Positions 1-4,962 of a DNA stretch of 8,437 nucleotides are shown here, piece by piece. Each line of letters starts with the position of its first letter. Within the stretch, counting starts at the first letter, position 1. Location of the stretch: the NCBI GenBank assembly GCA_964580865.1, contig CAZONM010000273.1:1-8437 (forward strand). The letters run 5' to 3'. This DNA is from JACOUT01 sp964580865. Its GTDB lineage: Bacteria; Myxococcota; UBA727; VGSZ01. Both the position numbers and the translations under genes were made by a program. A model generated the notes under the pieces. That model saw only the letters and a list, made by a program, of their open reading frames with translations, did not search any database and had not been told where the DNA came from.

Positions 1-274
1 CGGGGCGGCCCGCCTCGGCCGCGCGCCGCTGCGCCTCGCGCAGCACGAGGAAGGCGAGCGTGTGCGCGCCCGCGCCAGGCAGCGCCGACAGCTCCACCAG
101 GGCGCCGGGGCACACGAGCGCGTCGAGCGCGCCGGCGCGATCGACGACGGGCTGGGTCGGCGCCTCGCGGCCGAGCGCCAACGCCAGGTTGCCCTTCTGC
201 GCGCGCAGGTCGGCGAGCACGGCCTCGGCCGTGGGGCGGGAGGGGATCAGGGAGAGCGGGGGGAAGGCGGACAT
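1..274 (-). CDS. RecA/ImuA-like protein, N-terminal part (cut by window edge)
   Basis: An open minus-strand frame of 91 codons runs without a stop from an ATG at 274 off the left edge. The ATG has an AGAGG ribosome site 6 bases upstream (281-285); a second in-frame ATG at 295 lies inside the LexA-like box and is less likely. The segment ending GALVELSALPGAGAHTLAF (about residues 60-78) resembles the strand/P-loop/helix of RecA-superfamily ATPases, where one expects a GALTEL-type strand and then GxxGxGKT. Here the Lys-Thr is replaced by His-Thr, so the Walker A lysine is missing. ImuA proteins are RecA-related, often have poor Walker motifs, and in many bacteria work with ImuB and DnaE2 in SOS mutagenesis. 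The LexA-like box just upstream supports this. The family call is inference from a short fragment; another RecA-like protein is possible. The expected downstream partners, imuB and dnaE2, would lie outside the window to the left. Confidence 0.6.
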   Translation of the reverse strand, partial: MSAFPPLSLIPSRPTAEAVLADLRAQKGNLALALGREAPTQPVVDRAGALDALVCPGALVELSALPGAGAHTLAFLVLREAQRRAAEAGRP

Positions 275-287
275 GGCGATCCTCTGC

Positions 288-303
288 CTGAACATCCGTT
301 TAG
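288..303 (-). promoter_or_regulatory. Putative LexA (SOS) box
   Basis: Read on the minus strand this is CTAAACGGATGTTCAG, a near-perfect palindrome (CTAAAC-N4-GTTCAG, one mismatch between arms). It fits the LexA consensus reported for Myxococcus xanthus, as I recall it (CTRHAMRYBYGTTCAGS), at 15 of 17 positions including the following G. It also contains the GAAC-N4-GTT core of Gram-positive-type SOS boxes. It ends 13 bases before the ATG of the RecA/ImuA-like gene and just ahead of its ribosome site, where a bound repressor would block transcription. It may also affect the divergent gene starting at 434, but that is 130 bases away. The palindrome is seen; LexA binding is inferred. Confidence 0.6.
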
Positions 304-348
304 TCTGCTGAGTCTTGCGGATCGAGATCGGATCTGCCCAGCGCCGGC

Positions 349-370
349 GCGTCCGGGCTCGTCCGGACGC
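349..370. repeat. 8-bp inverted repeat in divergent promoter region
   Basis: GCGTCCGG (349-356) and CCGGACGC (363-370) are exact inverted repeats separated by 6 bases. They lie between the divergent RecA/ImuA-like and hydroxylase genes, 64 bases before the hydroxylase ATG. Since no gene ends here, an operator or a leader hairpin is more plausible than a terminator. GC-rich DNA produces such repeats by chance, so confidence in function is low. Confidence 0.3.
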
Positions 371-433
371 GGCCCCACGGGCTCGGCGCGACGGATCCTG
401 GAATGAAACATCCGAACTATTTCTGGAGCCGCC

Positions 434-1000
434 ATGCCCCCCTCGCCCACGCTCGCGAGCTTCATCCTCGCCGCGCTCATCGGCGCCGCCCTGTGGTCGC
501 CCGTCGAGTACCTCCTGCACCGCTTCCTCGGCCACGACCGGCGCACCATGCCGAACCCCTTCGCCGCCGAGCACACGCGCCACCACGCCGAGGGCGACTA
601 CTTCGCGCCCGCGTGGAAGAAGGCGCTCGTCGCCGTCGCGGTGGTGCCGCCCGCAGGCGCCCTGGCCGGCCTCGCCGTGGGGCTGCCCCTCGGGCTCACG
701 GGCGCCCTCGCCTTCGCGCTGGCCTACCTCAGCTACGAGTGGCTGCACCGACGCCTGCACACGCACCGCGGCATCGGGCCTTGGGGGCGCGCGCTGCGCC
801 GCCACCACTTCCACCACCACTTCCACGATCCGCGCGCCAACCACGGCGTCACGAGCGCGCTGTGGGATCGGGTGCTCGGCACCCGCCAGGCCCCCGGTCG
901 CATCCGCGTGCCCGCCCGCCTGCGCATGCGCTGGCTCGTCGACGACGCGACCGGCGCGGTGCGGCCGGAGCACGCGCGCTGGTACGAGCTGCGAGGGTGA
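434..1000 (+). CDS. Fatty acid hydroxylase / sterol desaturase superfamily membrane protein
   Basis: The 188-residue product carries the histidine clusters of the membrane di-iron hydroxylases (Pfam family FA_hydroxylase). They are EYLLHRFLGH (residues 25-34), EHTRHH (46-51), YEWLHRRLHTH (101-111) and RRHHFHHHFHDPRANHG (122-138). Hydrophobic segments at about 8-24, 64-83 and 86-100 would form membrane helices that place the histidines at the cytoplasmic face. The short length and spacing resemble bacterial homologues of fatty acid 2-hydroxylase and carotenoid hydroxylase rather than the longer sterol enzymes. The reaction is probably O2-dependent hydroxylation of a lipid or carotenoid; the substrate cannot be read from sequence. 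The ATG at 434 has GGAG 5 bases upstream (425-428). A longer overlapping frame starting at 403 lacks the His motifs and is rejected. The gene converges with the M64 peptidase gene. Confidence 0.88.
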   Translation: MPPSPTLASFILAALIGAALWSPVEYLLHRFLGHDRRTMPNPFAAEHTRHHAEGDYFAPAWKKALVAVAVVPPAGALAGLAVGLPLGLTGALAFALAYLSYEWLHRRLHTHRGIGPWGRALRRHHFHHHFHDPRANHGVTSALWDRVLGTRQAPGRIRVPARLRMRWLVDDATGAVRPEHARWYELRG

Positions 1001-1040
1001 GCGCGCGCGGGTTGAGGGCGCCCGGCCTGCGCGCGCTCAC
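997..1040. terminator. 12-bp inverted repeat spanning two facing stop codons, likely bidirectional terminator
   Basis: GTGAGCGCGCGC (997-1008) and GCGCGCGCTCAC (1029-1040) are exact inverted repeats around a 20-base loop that contains a further palindrome, GGGCGCCC. The left arm contains the hydroxylase stop (TGA 998-1000) and the right arm contains the peptidase stop (TCA 1037-1039, read on the minus strand). There is no T-tract on either side, so this is not a textbook intrinsic terminator. Its position between convergent genes suggests transcription termination or 3'-end protection. Confidence 0.5.
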
Positions 1041-2407
1041 CGCTTCGTGTACTGGTCCAGCACCCGCTCGATCGCCGCCCGGCACGCGGCGCAAAACGGC
1101 ACGTCGTTGCGTGAGAACATGACGCAGTCCGCCTGCGCGCGGTACATGCCCTTGGCCTGGTAGCTCGCGCCCTCGAACGCGCCCACCGCGCGCGCGTGCG
1201 GCTCGGCGCCGAGGGTGCGCGTCTCGAGCTCCTTCTGCGCGAGGAAGAGGGCGTCGAGCTCGCGCTCGGGCGCATTCCGCGCGCGCAGCGCCTTGCGCTT
1301 GGTCTGGTACTCCTGCGAGCGCTGCACGAAGCCGTCCTTGTCCCAGGGCGTCGGCAGGGGCGCGCCCTTGCTCGCCTTCCACTTGAGGCGCGCAGGGTCG
1401 ACGATGGTCGTCACGTTGGGCTCCCACGGCTCCACGAGCTCGCCGCTGAGGTAGGCCACCTCCGAGGTGAAGTACTCATCGGCGAGCCCCGCGAGGTTGT
1501 GGCCGAGCTCGTGCACCAAGAGGTACGGCGCGAAGCGGTTCTTGGCGGCCACCGTGGAGTAGAGGCCGTGGATGCCGCCGCCGCCGTAGGTCTCGCTGTT
1601 GGCGAGGATGACCATGACATCGTAGGGCGCGTGCGCCGCCACGTCGCGCAGCGCGCGGTTCTCCATGGTGAGGAGGTAGCGCTCGCTGCCGAAGGCGTCG
1701 TAGCTGGCGCCGAGCGGGCTCTTGCGGTGTACGCCGGTGGAAGGGCGCGATACGCCGCTGTGCGCGGCCGGCGGGCACAGCGCCCACACGTTCAGGTCCG
1801 AGCGGCGCGACGCGAACGGCTCCACCGCGAAGAGCGCGGCGAGCAGCGCGCGGGCCTGCGCCTCGAACTGCGGGCACTCGGCCGCGGTGTAGCCGTCGCC
1901 GAGCAGGAGCAGGTCGAGCTTGTGCTCGGGGGCCCCGCTCTTGTGCAGCGCCACGGGCGTGAACGCCGCGTCGGCGACGGCCGGGATCACGGCCCGGTCG
2001 GCGGGATCGATCACCGCGCTCCACAGCTCGCGAAAGGCGTTCTTGGCGTCGCGCTTCTTCACGATGAGCTGGACGGGCCCGGCGGGCCGCGGGAAGCGCA
2101 GCGACTCGGAGAACGTGCCCCACGATGTCTGTGCGTCGGCCGTGGTCTGCCACTCGCCATAGATGGACGCGTAGCCGCGCGAGTACAGGAGCTTGTTCGA
2201 GCCGCGATCGCGCACCTCGAAGAGGTAGAGCCCGAGGTTGAGCTCGTCGACGGCGCGGTCGGGGTTGCCGGGGAACGGCAAGGGCTCCACCACCACGCGG
2301 TCCACGGCGAAGTGCTCCTCGTCGACGTCGCCGGAGTGGTAGAGGTCCACCCGCAGCGTCGGCGGTGCCGCCATCGCCACGCACACGGTGAGCATCGAAG
2401 CCAGCAT
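1037..2407 (-). CDS. Exported M64-family (IgA peptidase M64) zinc metallopeptidase
   Basis: The 456-residue product has HELGHNLAGLADEY at 299-312, the extended zinc motif typical of peptidase family M64; His299 and His303 are predicted zinc ligands and Glu300 the catalytic base. Residues 1-14 form a short hydrophobic signal-like segment ending near Ala-Met-Ala, so the enzyme is probably exported, although the N-terminus lacks positive charge. The first 140 or so residues look like the beta-rich N-terminal domain found in this family, followed by the segment KLDLLLLGDGYTAAE that opens the peptidase domain. A C-terminal set of cysteines (428, 439, 442) also fits the family. The open frame extends upstream to 2875, but the ATG at 2407 has GGGAGG 4 bases before it and directly precedes the signal-like segment, so it is chosen. 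A TGCTATCG box at 2428-2435 may be an extended -10. Physiological substrates are unknown; a role in degrading extracellular protein is plausible in a predatory or proteolytic soil bacterium. Confidence 0.9.
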   Translation of the reverse strand: MLASMLTVCVAMAAPPTLRVDLYHSGDVDEEHFAVDRVVVEPLPFPGNPDRAVDELNLGLYLFEVRDRGSNKLLYSRGYASIYGEWQTTADAQTSWGTFSESLRFPRPAGPVQLIVKKRDAKNAFRELWSAVIDPADRAVIPAVADAAFTPVALHKSGAPEHKLDLLLLGDGYTAAECPQFEAQARALLAALFAVEPFASRRSDLNVWALCPPAAHSGVSRPSTGVHRKSPLGASYDAFGSERYLLTMENRALRDVAAHAPYDVMVILANSETYGGGGIHGLYSTVAAKNRFAPYLLVHELGHNLAGLADEYFTSEVAYLSGELVEPWEPNVTTIVDPARLKWKASKGAPLPTPWDKDGFVQRSQEYQTKRKALRARNAPERELDALFLAQKELETRTLGAEPHARAVGAFEGASYQAKGMYRAQADCVMFSRNDVPFCAACRAAIERVLDQYTKR

Positions 2408-2566
2408 GTCGCCTCCCGGGCGGTGGTCGATAGCAGGCGCGACCCACGACCACGAGCGCGCCGCATCGGGGAGGCGAGGAGGCACCAGTGGGCGCTCGGG
2501 CCGGCCTCTGCCATGCTGCTCCGGCTGGACCGGACCGCCTACATAAGCACAGCCATAAGGAACCCC
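2408..2566. promoter_or_regulatory. Divergent promoter region between M64 peptidase and acetyltransferase
   Basis: These 159 bases separate two divergent start codons and must hold both promoters. On the minus strand TGCTATCG (2428-2435) sits where an extended -10 would give a leader of roughly 13 bases. On the plus strand TACATA (2540-2545) could be a -10 with a leader of about 15 bases before the acetyltransferase ATG. No good -35 hexamer is visible for either, so the assignments are tentative. Confidence 0.3.
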
Positions 2567-3019
2567 ATGCGAATCCGCGACGCCACCGCCGACGACGCCG
2601 CCACCATCATCGACTTCAACGACCGCATGGCGTGGGAGACGGAAGGCAAGCACCTCGAGCGCGCGCTGGTCGAGCCCGGCGTGGTGCGCGCGCTCGAGGA
2701 CCCGTCGCTGGCGCGCTACTGGCTGGCGGTCGACGACGACGGCGCGCCGCTCGGCCAGCTCATGGTCACCTGGGAGTGGAGCGACTGGAGGAACGGGCCG
2801 TTCTTCTGGATCCAGAGCGTGTACGTGAAGGAGGACGCGCGGCGACGCGGCGTCTATCGCGCGCTGCACGAGCACGCCGTGGCCGAGGCGCGGCGCGCCG
2901 GCGCCGTGGGCGTGCGCCTCTACGTCGAGCCGAACAACGCGCGCGCCATCGCCACCTACGCGCGCCTCGGCATGCGCAAGACCTACGACGTCATGGAGCT
3001 GCCGCTGCAGCGAGGATGA
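2567..3019 (+). CDS. GNAT-family N-acetyltransferase
   Basis: This 150-residue protein has the length and layout of a single GNAT domain. It begins with MRIRDATADDAATIIDF, the usual first strand and helix. The acetyl-CoA-binding motif A is at 83-100 (QSVYVKEDARRRGVYRAL), where the pyrophosphate loop reads RRRGVY, with Tyr97 in place of the usual Gly or Ala. Motif B, LYVEPNNARAIATYARLGM, follows at 118-136. The acceptor substrate (amino acid, peptide, antibiotic or protein) cannot be predicted. The ATG at 2567 has AAGGA 5 bases upstream (2557-2561); upstream in-frame starts such as 2513 lack a ribosome site and would add residues unlike the family. It is divergent from the M64 peptidase gene and 110 bases upstream of the dehydrogenase on the same strand, too far to assume an operon. 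Confidence 0.9.
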   Translation: MRIRDATADDAATIIDFNDRMAWETEGKHLERALVEPGVVRALEDPSLARYWLAVDDDGAPLGQLMVTWEWSDWRNGPFFWIQSVYVKEDARRRGVYRALHEHAVAEARRAGAVGVRLYVEPNNARAIATYARLGMRKTYDVMELPLQRG

Positions 3020-3040
3020 TCGCCCTGGTGCGCACGCGCC

Positions 3041-3067
3041 TTGTTACGCGCCGCGTTGTGACGCGCC
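3041..3067 (+). repeat. Paired 12-base direct repeat upstream of glutamate dehydrogenase
   Basis: TTGTTACGCGCC (3041-3052) and TTGTGACGCGCC (3056-3067) differ at one base and are 15 bases apart start to start. The second half (ACGCGCC) also occurs just before, at 3034-3040. The pair lies 63-89 bases before the dehydrogenase start, a reasonable place for an activator or repressor. No known regulator is recognised; this could be chance in a GC-rich spacer. Confidence 0.3.
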
Positions 3068-3129
3068 GGCGCCGATGACGCAGGCGCGCGTGGACCGCGC
3101 CACGACCCCGGTGCTACCTATGCGCCACC

Positions 3130-4365
3130 ATGGCGATGAGCGCGTTCGAGGCGACGAACCTGTACTTCCGCCGCGCGGCGGACATCATGCAGCTCGGGCA
3201 GCGCATCGAGGCGGTGTTCGAGACGCCGTCGCGTGAGGTCAAGGTCGCGCTCACGGTGGAGATGGACAACGGCGAGGTGCGCACCTTCGAGGGCTACCGC
3301 GTCCAGCACGACAACTCGCGCGGGCCCTTCAAGGGCGGGCTGCGCTACCACCCGCACGTCGACCCCGACGAGGTCAAGTCGCTGGCCTCGCTGATGACAT
3401 GGAAGACCGCCGTCATCGACGTGCCCTTCGGCGGCGCCAAGGGCGGCATCACGGTTGACCCGAAGCAGCTCTCGACCGCGGAGGTCGAGCGGCTCACGCG
3501 CCGCTTCATCGGCAAGATCCACGACGTCATCGGGCCCACGCTCGACATCCCGGCGCCCGACGTGAACACCACCGCGCAACACATGGCGTGGATCTACGAC
3601 GAGTACAGCAAGCTGCACGGTCACTCGCCTGCCGTGGTCACCGGCAAGCCCGTGGAGCTGTACGGGTCGCTCGGGCGCGAGGCGGCCACGGGCCGCGGCG
3701 TGGCCATCGCCACGCGCGAGACGCTCAAGAGCCAGGGCAAGCGCGTGGAGGGCGCGCGCGTGGCCATCCAGGGCTTCGGCAACGTCGGCACGTTCACCGC
3801 GCGCTTCTTGCAGGCCATGGGCGCCAAGATCGTCGCCATCGCCGACCACACGGGCGCCGTGCGCAACGGCGCGGGCATCGACGTGGAGAAAGCCATCGCG
3901 CACGTGCGCAAGCACGGTCACATGGCCGAGCTCGACGCGGGCGAGCGCTTCAAGAGCGACGAGGTGCTGTTCGAGCCCGTGGACGTGCTGGTGCCCGCCG
4001 CGCTCGGCAACGTCATCACCATGCACAACGTCGCCAACGTGCGCGCGCCCATCATCGTCGAGGGCGCCAACGGTCCCACCGACCCCGAGGCCAACGACGC
4101 GCTCGAGCGCCGCGGCGTGGTGGTGGTCCCCGACATCTACGCCAACGCCGGCGGCGTCACCGTCAGCTACTTCGAGTGGGTGCAGAACCTGCAGCAATTC
4201 ACCTGGAGCGAAGACGAGGTGAACAGCAAGCTCGAGGCGAAGATGGTGAAGGGCTTCGAGACCATCCACAAGGTCGCCAGTGAGCGCAAGGTGTCGCTGC
4301 GCACCGCCGCCTTCATCGTCGCCATTGGGCGCGTCGGCAAGGCGCGCGTGCTGCGTGGCCTGTAG
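3130..4365 (+). CDS. gdhA: Glutamate dehydrogenase (Glu/Leu/Phe/Val dehydrogenase family)
   Basis: The 411-residue product is a full-length hexameric-type dehydrogenase that interconverts glutamate and 2-oxoglutarate plus ammonium in the cytoplasm. The catalytic residues known from the Clostridium symbiosum enzyme are present with identical spacing: Lys68 (GPFKGGLRYHP), Lys92 (MTWKTAV), Lys104 (PFGGAKGG) and Asp144 (PAPDVNT). Lys68 and Ser346 (TVSYFEW) are the positions that select the glutamate side chain, which argues against leucine or phenylalanine dehydrogenase. The Rossmann loop is GFGNVG at 215-220, and Asp239 near the end of the second strand (AIADHTG) suggests a preference for NAD over NADP, an inference. 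The start at 3130 has no ribosome site; an in-frame ATG at 3136 is an alternative. TGCTACCT at 3112-3119 resembles an extended -10, so the mRNA may be almost leaderless. A cyclic-nucleotide-binding gene follows after 39 bases, probably co-transcribed. Confidence 0.95.
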   Translation: MAMSAFEATNLYFRRAADIMQLGQRIEAVFETPSREVKVALTVEMDNGEVRTFEGYRVQHDNSRGPFKGGLRYHPHVDPDEVKSLASLMTWKTAVIDVPFGGAKGGITVDPKQLSTAEVERLTRRFIGKIHDVIGPTLDIPAPDVNTTAQHMAWIYDEYSKLHGHSPAVVTGKPVELYGSLGREAATGRGVAIATRETLKSQGKRVEGARVAIQGFGNVGTFTARFLQAMGAKIVAIADHTGAVRNGAGIDVEKAIAHVRKHGHMAELDAGERFKSDEVLFEPVDVLVPAALGNVITMHNVANVRAPIIVEGANGPTDPEANDALERRGVVVVPDIYANAGGVTVSYFEWVQNLQQFTWSEDEVNSKLEAKMVKGFETIHKVASERKVSLRTAAFIVAIGRVGKARVLRGL

Positions 4366-4404
4366 CGGACCGCTCGAGAACGAACCCCCGAAACGGACAG
4401 CATC

Positions 4405-4953
4405 GTGACCAAAGCGGAAATCTCGCACCAGACCTGGCTGAAGAGCGTCGTCGGCAAGGACCTCTCCGATGGCGAGGCGCGCGAGCTGTTCATGATCTCG
4501 CGGCGGGAGCGCTTCAAGAAGGGCGACAAGCTCTTCGACGAGGGCGAAGCGGCGGTGGCCTTGTTCCTGGTGGCCGAGGGCACCGTCGAGATCGGCAAGA
4601 AGATCTCGAGCGGTCGCGAGCGCACGCCGCTGGCGTCGCTGCACGCGGGCGCCATCGTGGGTGAGATGAGCCTGCTCACCAAGGAGAAGCGCTCGGCCTC
4701 GGCCGTGGTCACCTCCGAGCACGCCACCGTCTTGCGCGTGAGCTGGAAGGACTTCGAGGAGCTGCTCGCGCAGAACCCGGCGGTCGCCTACAAGCTGATG
4801 TACGCGCTCGCGCGCGTGCTCGCCTCGCGGCTGCGCTCGATCAACGCGCGCCTGGCCGAGGCGGCCGAGCGCAGCCTCGACGCCAACCCGCACGAGCAGG
4901 TCGAGGAATTCCAAGCGTTCAAGAAGCGCCTGTTCTCGGACTGGTCGTTCTGA
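4405..4953 (+). CDS. Stand-alone cyclic-nucleotide-binding domain protein (CRP-like sensor without DNA-binding domain)
   Basis: Residues about 20-125 form a cNMP-binding beta-roll: FKKGDKLFDEGE (37-48) and LFLVAEGTVEI (53-63) are typical strands. The phosphate-binding cassette is GEMSLLTKEKRSA (86-98), with Glu87 and Arg96, which contact the ribose and cyclic phosphate in CRP and PKA, both kept. The remaining 60 residues are helical and charged, with a possible coiled coil at about 136-160. There is no helix-turn-helix and no second domain, so it is unlikely to bind DNA like CRP. It may act by protein contact, or as a dimerising sensor. The start is GTG at 4405; only a weak GGA precedes it. 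It lies 39 bases after the dehydrogenase stop with no terminator visible, suggesting one transcript and possibly allosteric control of glutamate dehydrogenase by a cyclic nucleotide (inference). It converges with the PilZ gene, stop to stop, over 9 bases. Confidence 0.88.
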   Translation: MTKAEISHQTWLKSVVGKDLSDGEARELFMISRRERFKKGDKLFDEGEAAVALFLVAEGTVEIGKKISSGRERTPLASLHAGAIVGEMSLLTKEKRSASAVVTSEHATVLRVSWKDFEELLAQNPAVAYKLMYALARVLASRLRSINARLAEAAERSLDANPHEQVEEFQAFKKRLFSDWSF

Positions 4954-4962
4954 CGATCGCCC

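Noticed and set aside
403..1122. A longer plus-strand frame starting at ATG 403 as the gene at this locus
   Set aside because: It has no ribosome site and encodes Arg/Pro/Ala-rich sequence without motifs, while the frame from 434 carries four conserved His clusters.
1196..3019. A 607-codon plus-strand open frame antisense to the M64 gene and fused to the acetyltransferase
   Set aside because: The first 450 or so residues are low-complexity Arg/Ala/Glu/Val sequence typical of the antisense of GC-rich genes. The GNAT domain starts at 2567 with its own ribosome site.
3118..4914. A 598-codon minus-strand frame opposite glutamate dehydrogenase and the cyclic-nucleotide-binding gene
   Set aside because: It is rich in His, Leu, Val, Asp and Arg with no domain, and the opposite strand encodes two proteins with intact catalytic or binding motifs.
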